Shown piece after piece: positions 54,527-63,145 of a stretch of 64,000 bases of DNA. Below the pieces are notes generated by a model. That model ran no database searches. It was not told where the DNA came from and saw only the letters and a list, made by a program, of their open reading frames with translations. Source of the DNA: SB11 sp965222995. GTDB lineage: Bacteria > Bacteroidota > Bacteroidia > UBA8524. The stretch's first letter is position 1. Each line of letters begins with the position of its first letter. The DNA lies in NCBI GenBank assembly GCA_965222995.1, contig OZ244977.1, forward strand, positions 2,790,001 through 2,854,000, written 5' to 3'. A program made the position numbers and the translations under genes.

Positions 54527-56012
54527 TAAACAAAAACACTATTTCACTACATTGCCCGTACCCACTTGGCATAAGCCTCCGCGTTTTAAAGAAAGTCGCC
54601 GTTTTTATTGGATAAACTACGGAGAAGACAACGACTACCCCGATTATTTAATCAATTTATTTAACGGTTCTCCCACACACCAAGCCATAGTAAGCGGCAA
54701 GAAGGATTATATTTTCGGGAAAGGTGTACAGGTAACACCGCAGTACAACACCACACAGGCGGCAAAAGTGTTGCAGTTTATAAAACATGCCAACCGCTTT
54801 GAAGGGCTGAACGAGGTATTGGAAAAAATAATTCTTGATTATGAAATATTTAACGGTTTCGCTCTGAAAATCTACCAAAACATTGTAACAGGAAAAATAA
54901 CCGAAATATATCATGTAGATTGGGCAAGTTGCCGCATTAATGATAATGCCAGCGTTATATATACCTCTAAACAATGGACAGAGCAACAATCGCTAAACAA
55001 CAAGTTTGCAGGCACTACCCGCCAACCCGATGATATACAAGCTATACCTGCATTTGACATTAACATACCCCAACGAGAAAGCGTGTTATATTTTAGGGAA
55101 TATAGTCCGCAGCAAAAGGTATATCCCTTGCCTAACTACTTGGGCTGCAACGCTGCCATAGAAACCGAGATTGAAATAAGCAATTTCCACCTCAACAATA
55201 TAAAAACAGGGTTTTCGGCAGGCACCATGCTAAACTTCACCAATGGCGTCCCCACCGAAGACGAACAACGCGATATTGAAAAGCAAATCAAGCGCAAAGT
55301 AGCCGGTACTGGCAATGCAGGCGAAATAATCCTGTATTTTACCGATGGGGCTGAAAACAGTCCACAGGTACTACAACTTCGCCCCAATGAGCTCGACAAA
55401 CAATACGAGCAATTAAAACAAACGGTTATGGGTACCATTTTCGTGGGACATAAAGTAACCAGCCCTATGTTGTTCGGCGTACGAGTGGCAGGTCAGTTGG
55501 GCGGGCGCAACGAAATGCGTGAAGCCTATGAGTTATTTCAGAATACCTATATCAATAAACGCCGCCAAACCATAGAGCAGCTATTAAAAAACCTAACCGA
55601 AGTAAATGGTATAGAAGCGACGCTAACACTTTGCCCTACAGAACCTATTGGTATGGGAATGATGTTAAGCAATGCGGATATATCAGAAGCCCTTACCCAA
55701 AACGAAAAGCGCAACTATTTGGCACAATTAGGATTTCCTATAGAAAGAGAAAAGAAAACAACAAATCAAGAAGAAACTTTTGGTTATAGTTTTTTAAAAG
55801 ATAAAAATCTTTCGCCCGAACAGGAGAAAATCCTATTAGTAATTAGTCAAAACAAAAGGGCAACCCTAAAGCAGATGGCAAAGCATGCTTTTATTACTGA
55901 AAATGAAGCCATGCAACACCTGCAAACCCTTGAAGACATGGAGGTAATAAAAACTTCAACTGAAATAAAAGAAGGGAAAACGGTAATCGTTCGCACAGTT
56001 ACAAAAGGCTAA
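54519..56012 (+). CDS. Phage portal protein with C-terminal HTH-like tail
   Basis: About 497 residues from ATG 54519 (MDNKQKHYFTTLPVPTWHKP). Portal features: YWINYGEDNDYPDYLINLF, VSGKKDYIFGKGVQV, NGFALKIYQNIVTGKITEIY, NEMREAYELFQNTYINKRRQ. The last 65 residues (LSPEQEKILLVISQNKRATL, HAFITENEAMQHLQTLEDM, KTSTEIKEGKTVIVRTV) read as a winged-helix-like unit, unusual in portals. Portal rings let DNA in and out of the head. Intact. Confidence 0.85.
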   Translation: MDNKQKHYFTTLPVPTWHKPPRFKESRRFYWINYGEDNDYPDYLINLFNGSPTHQAIVSGKKDYIFGKGVQVTPQYNTTQAAKVLQFIKHANRFEGLNEVLEKIILDYEIFNGFALKIYQNIVTGKITEIYHVDWASCRINDNASVIYTSKQWTEQQSLNNKFAGTTRQPDDIQAIPAFDINIPQRESVLYFREYSPQQKVYPLPNYLGCNAAIETEIEISNFHLNNIKTGFSAGTMLNFTNGVPTEDEQRDIEKQIKRKVAGTGNAGEIILYFTDGAENSPQVLQLRPNELDKQYEQLKQTVMGTIFVGHKVTSPMLFGVRVAGQLGGRNEMREAYELFQNTYINKRRQTIEQLLKNLTEVNGIEATLTLCPTEPIGMGMMLSNADISEALTQNEKRNYLAQLGFPIEREKKTTNQEETFGYSFLKDKNLSPEQEKILLVISQNKRATLKQMAKHAFITENEAMQHLQTLEDMEVIKTSTEIKEGKTVIVRTVTKG

Positions 56013-56033
56013 AACAAACACAAAATCAATTGC

Positions 56034-56612
56034 ATGGCACAAGTATATTTTATTTCAGCAGATAAACTAAAAGAAGACACCGTTATCAACGAAAACACCG
56101 ATAACAAATTGCTAAATCCCACCATTTTAATGGTGCAGGATATTTACATACAGCAACTTTTAGGCACATCGCTATACAATGAAATAAAAACACAAATACA
56201 AAGCAATACAGTTACTTCGCTTAACCAAACCTTATTAAACAATTATTTGCAAAACACCATAAAATACTATTGCATGGCGGAGCTTACAACACCGCTTACC
56301 TATAAATTCATGAATAAATCTATAGTTATAAAAAACAGTGAAAATAGTGTAAATGCATCGCCCGAACAGTTGAGCCAGATAAAAAACTATTACCTCAACC
56401 ACGCTGAGTGGTACGCAAAACGCATAGTACGTTACTTACAGGAAAATCACACCAACTACCCCCTATGGCTTGGCGGTAACAATACTATTGACAGTATACA
56501 GCCGCGAACTAACACCTATAATACAGGTATGTTTTTAGGTAATACCCGCAAAAAGAGTTTTGTAAGTACTTCTATGCCTATTGATAAAGGTGAAAAAGAT
56601 TGCTGCGATTAA
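56034..56612 (+). CDS. Head-tail connector-like protein
   Basis: The protein has 192 residues, 21 bp after the portal. Helical pattern (VYFISADKLKEDTVINENTD, LMVQDIYIQQLLGTSLYNEI, LLNNYLQNTIKYYCMAELTT, LNHAEWYAKRIVRYLQENH) matching Bacteroidota phage proteins of the DUF6712 connector kind. Probably the first adaptor under the portal. Intact. Confidence 0.68.
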   Translation: MAQVYFISADKLKEDTVINENTDNKLLNPTILMVQDIYIQQLLGTSLYNEIKTQIQSNTVTSLNQTLLNNYLQNTIKYYCMAELTTPLTYKFMNKSIVIKNSENSVNASPEQLSQIKNYYLNHAEWYAKRIVRYLQENHTNYPLWLGGNNTIDSIQPRTNTYNTGMFLGNTRKKSFVSTSMPIDKGEKDCCD

Positions 56613-56617
56613 TAACT

Positions 56618-56740
56618 ATGAATAAAAACAAGATAAAGAAAGCTAACATCCAAAAACTATTGAAATACATAGAAAAGAAAGAAAATGAAGTTTTTGAGCA
56701 AAAATCAGGTAATAACACAGCTAAAAAATCTCGCCAATAA
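56618..56740 (+). CDS. 40-residue basic peptide frame, uncertain
   Basis: Open frame MNKNKIKKANIQKLLKYIEK then KENEVFEQKSGNNTAKKSRQ. Very basic, predicted helical. It starts 5 bp after the connector stop but overlaps the tail-completion gene start (56685) in another frame. May be a real small protein or only an upstream frame. Confidence 0.35.
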   Translation: MNKNKIKKANIQKLLKYIEKKENEVFEQKSGNNTAKKSRQ

Positions 56741-57898
56741 TCATTGGCAAGTAAGAGGTTTTGGCTATGGCGACCGTTGGAGTTAGAAAATGCTTTAACC
56801 AAAAGTGATAACTCTACTAATGGTTTGGCTGAACCTCACAAGCAACCCTTTATGTGGATTACCCCAATTATAGCTCGTATTAGTGAAGGAAGCCTTTTCT
56901 ACGACTTTGAAATAATTATTGGTGATTTAGTTAAGAAAGATGAAAGCAATGAGTTGGATGTTGAGAGTGATACCATGCTTATTTGTCTAGACGTTCTTTC
57001 AAAACTGGATGATGAAAGCTATGATTGGGCTTTAAGCAAGCAAAGTAACTTACAACCTTTCACAGAAAAATGGGATAGCGAATTTTCAGGACATATAATG
57101 AATATAAGTCTTGAGTTTATGTTTGATTATAATTATTGCCAAGCACCTATCACTCCCAAAGACTCTGATTTGACAGTATTCCTTTCCAAAACAGGTATTG
57201 AAGACGAAAACCAAATATTTGCACTTAATTATCTAATAACTGAATTAAAAAATAATAACCTATGGGATAAAATGCATGTTATTTATCCTTTTGTTGGAGA
57301 AACAGCATATAGGCATAGCTTTAACTTAAAAAAGCCTAACCAAAACCAAATTGATTGGTACGGAGGTGTAATTCATGATAATATTGGCATCTCCGGAGAC
57401 GGAATTAACGGATATGGAAATACAAACTATATCATTCCTCCTGAAAATCAAGATAACTTTCACCTAAGCTTATATCACAGAAACAATATCAATACCGGTA
57501 TGGCAATTGGAGTTATAGAAGCTTCAACAAGAGGAACAATTTTAATACCCTCAAGTGTTAATATTTATGCCGGTAGAATTAATCAAATAGGCGGAGGAGA
57601 AATCTCAAATGAGGATACAGAGAATAGTGATGCTTATTATGTTGTTAATAGGTTAAATAATACAACAGTTACCAACTACAAAGACAATATCCTCTTTTTT
57701 TCAGATACATACGCCTCAAATACTCCACCATCACTTCCTCTATATGTATTAGGCAGAAACTTAAATGGAACAGCTGATTATTTTAGTCAGTCTAACGTTT
57801 CATTGATTACTCTTGGTGATGGACTGTTAGCAGATGAGATTACGAGCTTAACATCAATCAATAAAAACTTTCAAACTTATTTAAACAGAAATATTTAA
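56685..57898 (+). pseudogene. Tail completion protein fused to tail structural domain, one-base frameshift
   Basis: Frame begins MKFLSKNQVITQLKNLANNHW..., reads GFGYGDRW and stops. One frame over, coding continues LENALTKSDNSTNGLAEPHK... to 57898. Adding one G at 56779-56780 (TTGGAG to TTGGGAG) joins them as GDRWELENAL. The N-terminal domain (DLVKKDESNELDVESDTMLI, FTEKWDSEFSGHI) is a known Bacteroidota phage tail-completion pattern. The C-terminal part (FALNYLITELKNNNLWDKM, VIYPFVGETAYRHSFNLKKP, YVLGRNLNGT) is the same fold as the 58181 gene. Together about 404 residues. Confidence 0.7.
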
Positions 57899-57908
57899 AA
57901 CACTACTT

Positions 57909-58178
57909 ATGATTTCAGAAATAAAATCTATTACAGGAGGCTTAGGAACAGAACTAATTACCTCATCAGTAACAAACAAAAAATATAGTTTTTTAGTAAT
58001 AAATTCAGATACCGTTTTTGATACCTTGACAGGTTCCAATACAACTGATATAAAAATTGATTTGAACCTTGGATCGACTCCAATAAGGCAAGGAATGATT
58101 ATTCGCCCTAAAAATGGTGAATTAATAAAAGATGTAACGCTTACATCAGGTTCAGTTTTTGGTATTATAACAGGATAA
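57909..58178 (+). CDS. Small beta-rich phage protein
   Basis: The protein has 89 residues, with 10-bp and 2-bp gaps to its neighbours. The pattern KYSFLVINSDTVFDTLTGSN and IKDVTLTSGSVF is common in Bacteroidota tailed phages near structural genes. Function unknown. Intact. Confidence 0.6.
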   Translation: MISEIKSITGGLGTELITSSVTNKKYSFLVINSDTVFDTLTGSNTTDIKIDLNLGSTPIRQGMIIRPKNGELIKDVTLTSGSVFGIITG

Positions 58179-58180
58179 TT

Positions 58181-58961
58181 ATGAGTTTAGGGTTCTCATT
58201 AGGTATTGGTTTCCAAAGTAAAAATTCTCTTTTATATAGAGAAGCACTGAACTTTATAGAGGCAGCTTCTATAACAAATCCTGTTGAACAAAATGCTCTT
58301 ATTCAACTTGTCATAGACCTAAAATAACGGACTTTGGGATAAGATGGATGTTATTTACCCCTTTGTCGGTGGTACGGCCTTATCAAATTCATTTAACTTG
58401 AAAAACACAAATTTATATCAAATAGCCTGGCACGGTTTAGTTACACATAATTCAGATGGAATAACAGGAGACGGAAGTACTGGATATGGAGATACTGGTT
58501 ATAACGTCAATGAAATTAACAATTTCTCTCTAGGAATTTATTCAAGAACTAATAATGAAGAAGCAACATATGAAATTGGCTCGTTTAATAGTAGTTTAAG
58601 CAATACTGCCACATATATAAGAATTAGAGTTACTGGCACGATGTTTTACAATATAAACTCTATAGAGCCTAGTAGTGTTACTAATAATGACAGTTTGGGG
58701 TTCTTTGCTTCAAGTAGGGTATCTGATACTGATTTATTATATAATATTAGAGGAACAAGTACAACCATTACAAAAGTATCAGATAACACACCAAGCTTAG
58801 ATTTATATATTCTTGGTCTAAATTTTAATAATAGTTTATTTGGAGCATCATCAAAGAACTTAGCTTTTTGTTACTTATCAAAAGGAATATCATCTAATGA
58901 GCTTAATTTACTGGCAAGCATTGTACAAACCTTTCAAACCGCTTTAGGAAGAAATATTTAA
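58181..58961 (+). pseudogene. Phage tail structural protein with a one-base frameshift
   Basis: ATG at 58181 (MSLGFSLGIGFQSKNSLLYR) runs to a TAA at 58325. Coding continues one frame over as NNGLWDKMDVIYPFVGGTAL... to 58961. The break is in AAAA at 58321-58324; with three A the frame reads DLNNGLWDKM. About 259 residues. The second part is the same fold as the C-terminal half of the 56685 protein (WDKM-VIYPFVG-TA, FNLKN, NGYG-type turns, YILGLNFNN), so the two are paralogues. Probably a fibre or side-tail protein. Confidence 0.72.
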
Positions 58962-59242
58962 TGTCATTAAATTGGGAATTGATAACTACAATATTAGGGT
59001 CGGGAATTGGAGGGGCATTTCTAACAAAACTTGTAGAAATATATTTTTTACCAAAAAAAGAAGCCAAAAAGTTTGATGAAAAAGTAAGGGATGAGCTTTG
59101 GGACAGAATTAAACATTTAGAAGGAAGAGTCGAAGAACAAAACCGATTACTATTAGAGATAATTAAGGAAAATGCAGAGTTGAAAACTAAAATTCATTTA
59201 TTAAGGAACGAAAATAACAGACTTAAAGAAGTAGTTAATTAA
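58961..59242 (+). CDS. Membrane-anchored coiled-coil phage protein
   Basis: The protein has 93 residues: a short membrane segment (TTILGSGIGGAFLTKLVEIY) then a coiled coil (ELWDRIKHLEGRVEEQNRLLLEII, ENAELKTKIHLLRNENNRLKEVV). Starts on the last base of the preceding stop codon. The layout recalls small phage accessory or spanin-like proteins, but no lysin is present. The 3' end overlaps relA/spoT (8 bp) by the palindrome GTTAATTAAC, so it is the last phage gene. Confidence 0.6.
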   Translation: MSLNWELITTILGSGIGGAFLTKLVEIYFLPKKEAKKFDEKVRDELWDRIKHLEGRVEEQNRLLLEIIKENAELKTKIHLLRNENNRLKEVVN

Positions 59243-61460
59243 CCTCAACCCTACTTACAGATACTGTAGGTAAGGCAGTTTTAATTTTACTCATTAAAAT
59301 ATCTAAATGTTGTGTGTCGCTAATAAACAGCATTAACTTTCCAGAGAAAGTACCATCCTCATGAGTATCTACTGTTATTGATTTCATATTTACAGACAAG
59401 TTATTAGAAACAACTTCTGTTATTTTACTAATAACACCAACACTATCAATTCCAGATATACTAACTCCTACTAAAAAGTCTTTATCACTTTTGATAGGAG
59501 AATGAGCCCATTGCGCTTTAATAATTCTATAACCATAATTACTCATCAATCGTATTGCATTTGGACAAGTAGTTCTGTGTATCTTCACTCCTTCTCCAAT
59601 AGTAATAAAACCAAAAATTTCATCACCTGGAATTGGTGAGCAACATTTAGCAAAATCATAAGGCAAGTCTTCAAAATCATCACCTAGTATAATCTCATTA
59701 CTTTTTAATCCCTTTTTTGATTTTTTTCTTTCCTCCTCTTTATTGTTTGATGATCTATTTTCTTTTTTCTGAAGCTTATTTTTTGGATCAAATACAAGTT
59801 TTAAGTCCAGCTTATCTTTATCTAATTTTTCAGTAGCAACCGCATAAAATAAGTCTAAAGAACTTGCAAACTTGTAGTATGTTGCTAGAAAATTGATGTT
59901 CTCATTTGTGAAGGCAATTTTATTATGCCTAAACTTTCTCTCTAATATTTCCTTACCTTCACTAGCAACCCTTCGCTTTTCTTCTCGTAAAATATGTTTA
60001 ATTCTTCCTTTAGCCTTTGCTGTAACTACATGGTTTAACCAATCTTCACTCGGTTTTTGTTTACTGGCAGTTAAAATCTCAACCTGATCTCCATTTGTAA
60101 GTTTATGGTATATAGGAACAAGTTTACTATTTACTTTTGCACCAATACATCTATATCCGATATCAGAATGTATATCAAAAGCAAAGTCTAATGCTGTAGA
60201 GTTTGCAGGTAATTTCCTTAGTTCTCCTTGAGGAGTAAATACAAATACTTCTTCAGCAAATAGATTTAATTTAAAATCATCTAAAAAATCAATTGCATTC
60301 GTATCCGGGTTTTCTAATATTTCCCGAACTCTTGCCAACCAATCTTCTAAACTATTTTCACTAACTCCGCCCTTTGCATCTTTATATTTCCAGTGTGCAG
60401 CATACCCTTTTTCAGCAATTTCATCCATCCTTCGGGTACGAATTTGAACTTCAACCCATTTACCCCCCAGACCCATAACTGTTGTATGTAAACTCTCATA
60501 TCCGTTCGACTTTGGTGATGATATCCAGTCTCTTAATCTATCAGGGTTTGGATGGTAAGAATCAGTAATAATTGAATATACATTCCAGCAGTCTGATTTT
60601 TCATCTTCAATAGGGATATCTAAAATTATGCGTATCGCAAATAAGTCGTAGACTTCTTCAAAAGATACACCTTGTTTTTGAATTTTATTTAAGATAGAAT
60701 AGATGGATTTGGGTCTCCCTTTCACCTCGAAAGTATATCCTTCCTCAATCAGTCGTTTTTCAATAGGCTTTATAAACTGCCGTATATACCTGTTTCGTTG
60801 AGATTTGGTTTCTTGAAGCTTCTGTACAATCTCATCATACTTTTCAGGTTCTGAATATTTTAATGAGAGGTCTTCAAGTTCAGTTTTTATAGAATATAAC
60901 CCTAAACGATGTGCAAGGGGTGCGTATAAATATGAAGTTTCTGAAGCTATTTTCAGTTGGCTCTTCCGGCTCATGCTCCCCAATGTTCGCATATTGTGCA
61001 AACGATCAGCTAGTTTTATTAAAATCACCCGCACATCTTCGCTAAGGGTAAGCAACATTTTTCGAAAGTTTTCAGCTTGCAAGCTGTTTGTTTGGTCGAA
61101 CACTCCGGCTATTTTAGTAAGACCATCTATTATTTTAGCTACTTTTTCGCCAAAGTTACGCTCAATAATTTTTAGTGTAATATCTGTGTCTTCAACTACA
61201 TCGTGAAGAAGTGCACATACAATACTGGTAGTACCTAAACCTATTTCTTGTGCTGCAATTTGTGCTACAGCCAAGGGGTGATATATATAGGGTTCACCAC
61301 TTTTACGGCGAGTATCTTTATGTGCATCCAAAGCCATATCAAAGGCTTTGCGAATTAGTTTTTTATCTCCTCGCTCTAGGGTATGGCGGCACGAACGTAA
61401 TAATTGGCGATAGCGTTTTAGTATCCCCTGTTTTTCTGCCTCAACGTCAATCTCTGTCAT
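59235..61460 (-). CDS. spoT: Bifunctional (p)ppGpp synthetase/hydrolase
   Basis: About 741 residues from ATG 61460 (MTEIDVEAEKQG). Order: HD hydrolase domain (HPLAVAQIAAQEIG, ALLHDVVEDTDI), synthetase domain (FAIRIILDIPIEDEKSDCWN, SSPKSNGYESLHTTVMG), TGS domain (EVFVFTPQGELRKLPANSTA), a Zn-finger/helical part with CCSPIPGDEI, and a C-terminal ACT domain. The HD motif and synthetase residues are intact, so it should both make and degrade the alarmone. It is the boundary between phage DNA and host chromosome. Confidence 0.96.
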   Translation of the reverse strand: MTEIDVEAEKQGILKRYRQLLRSCRHTLERGDKKLIRKAFDMALDAHKDTRRKSGEPYIYHPLAVAQIAAQEIGLGTTSIVCALLHDVVEDTDITLKIIERNFGEKVAKIIDGLTKIAGVFDQTNSLQAENFRKMLLTLSEDVRVILIKLADRLHNMRTLGSMSRKSQLKIASETSYLYAPLAHRLGLYSIKTELEDLSLKYSEPEKYDEIVQKLQETKSQRNRYIRQFIKPIEKRLIEEGYTFEVKGRPKSIYSILNKIQKQGVSFEEVYDLFAIRIILDIPIEDEKSDCWNVYSIITDSYHPNPDRLRDWISSPKSNGYESLHTTVMGLGGKWVEVQIRTRRMDEIAEKGYAAHWKYKDAKGGVSENSLEDWLARVREILENPDTNAIDFLDDFKLNLFAEEVFVFTPQGELRKLPANSTALDFAFDIHSDIGYRCIGAKVNSKLVPIYHKLTNGDQVEILTASKQKPSEDWLNHVVTAKAKGRIKHILREEKRRVASEGKEILERKFRHNKIAFTNENINFLATYYKFASSLDLFYAVATEKLDKDKLDLKLVFDPKNKLQKKENRSSNNKEEERKKSKKGLKSNEIILGDDFEDLPYDFAKCCSPIPGDEIFGFITIGEGVKIHRTTCPNAIRLMSNYGYRIIKAQWAHSPIKSDKDFLVGVSISGIDSVGVISKITEVVSNNLSVNMKSITVDTHEDGTFSGKLMLFISDTQHLDILMSKIKTALPTVSVSRVEVN

Positions 61461-61478
61461 CTTTTGTGGTAAGGGCAT

Positions 61479-61486
61479 CAAAGTTA
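61479..61486 (-). promoter_or_regulatory. spoT promoter -7 element TAACTTTG
   Basis: Exact TAnnTTTG on the minus strand. Transcription should begin about 61473, about 13 bases before the ATG at 61460. It argues against the two earlier in-frame starts (61481 and 61478), which lie inside or beside the promoter. Confidence 0.65.
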
Positions 61487-61564
61487 ATACCTATTTGTAG
61501 GCTACCACCGTAATTAACAATAAAAATTTGAAATTTGCTTTTTGATTATATCAAACTTGCATAT

Positions 61565-61572
61565 TACCTTTG
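61565..61572 (+). promoter_or_regulatory. tRNA-Leu promoter -7 element TACCTTTG
   Basis: Exact TAnnTTTG with TTTG at 61541-61544 as -33, 20 bases upstream. The tRNA begins 11 bases after the box. Confidence 0.75.
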
Positions 61573-61582
61573 CATCCCTTTC

Positions 61583-61664
61583 GCGGATGTGGCGAAATTG
61601 GTAGACGCGCTAGACTTAGGATCTAGTGCCGCAAGGCGTGTAGGTTCGATTCCTATCATCCGCA
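61583..61664 (+). tRNA. tRNA-Leu (anticodon UAG)
   Basis: 82 nt, class II with a long variable arm. Acceptor stem GCGGATG / CATCCGC pairs, D-arm GGCGAAATTGGTAGACGC, anticodon loop CTTAGGA (anticodon TAG), variable arm TGCCGCAAGGCGTG and T-arm with GGTTCGATTCC. CCA is not encoded; discriminator A. Reads CUA/CUN leucine codons. Confidence 0.97.
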
Positions 61665-61674
61665 CAAAAAACAA

Positions 61675-61699
61675 AAAAAGCCCCAAGTTGGGGCTTTTT
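61675..61699 (+). terminator. Rho-independent terminator after tRNA-Leu
   Basis: AAAAAGCCCCA and TGGGGCTTTTT form an 11-bp stem around AGT, followed by CTTTTTTT. Ten bp after the tRNA. Confidence 0.92.
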
Positions 61700-62038
61700 C
61701 TTTTTTTAAACTAAGTACCAATTTGTATTAGCTTTCTTAGTATACGTGTGTTAGCTTTACACGTGTAAACTATTTAACTGTATATGCCTATGTCAACTAC
61801 CCAAAAACACGTAGTACTTTCAAGTATTATCCCCTCCTAATTAGTATTTCTATTGAATGAGCTTTGAACTATCAACAAACGCTACTTAACCATGAAACGT
61901 AAAAAACCTACATAAAACAAAAAAAAATTAAATTTTTAAATGAAAAACCTCACATTGGGAGCACCCAGTACTCCATGTATAACAAGGGAGTGGAAGCCGA
62001 AAAGCTTATAGAGTAGGCATTAAAAAAACTAAAATGAT
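61700..62038. other. Gene-free stretch with duplicated upstream region
   Basis: About 340 bp. It holds sequence like that in front of the 63146 gene: AACTATTTAACTGTATAT (61769) resembles TACTATTAAACTGTATAT (63029), and ATTTCTATTGAATGAGCTTTG (61847) resembles GTTTCTATTAAACTAACTCTG (63103). An ATG at 61892 (MKRKKPT, then stop) sits where the 63146 gene has its start codon (61892 and 63146 are 123-117 bases after the shared string). So the first paralogue has probably lost its signal-peptide start. Confidence 0.55.
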
Positions 62039-62884
62039 ATGTTAATCTATGATTTTAATCTAAACTATATAAATAGTTTACTTATTGCTCCTGCAGGTGC
62101 TCCACCGCCAACACCTGCAACTCCATTAAAAAAAAGTATGGTTGAGAATGCCCAAAAGAACTTCGAAACTTGCTACATAAATCCATTTGCGGGTATCGGA
62201 GGTGCCACAACATACTTAAATCAAAACATTTCTGACCAATACGCTTTAAAAGTTAACTTACAAACTTTTATAAATCATTTAGGATTAAATACTCCTGCAA
62301 ATCCAAATGAGGGAGGAGCGTTCTATTATATTCTTAACCGAGATATCAATAACAAATGGTATTTTAGTTATGCCCTGACCCCCGCGGAATATCAAAATCA
62401 TCAAGTTACTGCAACACCGCCTGGTAGCATTCAATATTTAACACCTCTTCATAGTGGCAATAATACATTAATTGATGGAACAAATATAAATCCTTATATA
62501 GCTGATTTCAACAATAATGTTGAGGTTAGGGAACTAGGAACGGATCAGAAAATACTCGCTGCAGATTTTCAATCTCAAATAAATACCAAACACCCTACAA
62601 ACACCTTTTTAGATAAACAACAGTTAACAAAATTTATTACAGACAATGGTTTTAGCATAGCTTCTCCTCCTCAAAATGTTTACGTCAGATTTCTTCACGG
62701 GGGGGTTTATTTAAAAAAATTTGGCTCTTACAATGTTAGAGTTTTAACAACAATATTGGTATTAGAAGACTTCAACCAACCCACAAGCACTTTATTACTT
62801 GACAATGAGCCTTATGATATTACAGCACTCTATAAAAATAAAGCTATGAATGTCGGTCGCCTATGCCCACCACAGTGTGATTAA
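62039..62884 (+). CDS. Protein with C-terminal VGRLCPPQC tail, copy 1
   Basis: The protein has 281 residues from ATG 62039 (MLIYDFNLNYINSLLIAPAG). Not recognised. It has no signal peptide. Regions matching copy 2: a GGAFYYILNRDINNKWYFSY segment against NPYFSYVLTK, a KILAADFQSQINTKHP segment against GQNINATQFQTML, and the end NVGRLCPPQCD. The protein may be the body of a former secreted protein whose signal part was lost. The very end, LCPPQC, would suit a disulphide or metal site. Confidence 0.6.
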   Translation: MLIYDFNLNYINSLLIAPAGAPPPTPATPLKKSMVENAQKNFETCYINPFAGIGGATTYLNQNISDQYALKVNLQTFINHLGLNTPANPNEGGAFYYILNRDINNKWYFSYALTPAEYQNHQVTATPPGSIQYLTPLHSGNNTLIDGTNINPYIADFNNNVEVRELGTDQKILAADFQSQINTKHPTNTFLDKQQLTKFITDNGFSIASPPQNVYVRFLHGGVYLKKFGSYNVRVLTTILVLEDFNQPTSTLLLDNEPYDITALYKNKAMNVGRLCPPQCD

Positions 62885-63145
62885 AAGTTTATCTAGCATA
62901 AGAAAACACTCTTCTACATAATTTGCTATAGTTGTAAGTAAACTTAAGGATATTGACTTTTTCTTAAAACTAAAACATCTTATATTAGATTATTTATGAA
63001 GAGTGTATTGGCTATACATTCATTACTATTAAACTGTATATAATAATTGCTATTATCAAAAAACATATAATTTATTCACATGCCACCACTGTTAAATTAG
63101 AGTTTCTATTAAACTAACTCTGACTGTCAACAAAAACTAATTAAA

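Noticed and set aside
56744..56790. TTG at 56744 as the start of the tail completion gene
   Set aside because: A better start (ATG 56685) in another frame gives the expected family N-terminus HWQVRGFGYGDRW, and the two join with one added base.
15584..59242. One intact 44-kb prophage from terminase to the last tail gene
   Set aside because: purA, fur, a 2-oxoacid dehydrogenase E2 gene and many other host genes fill 22-40 kb, and there is no integrase or attachment repeat.
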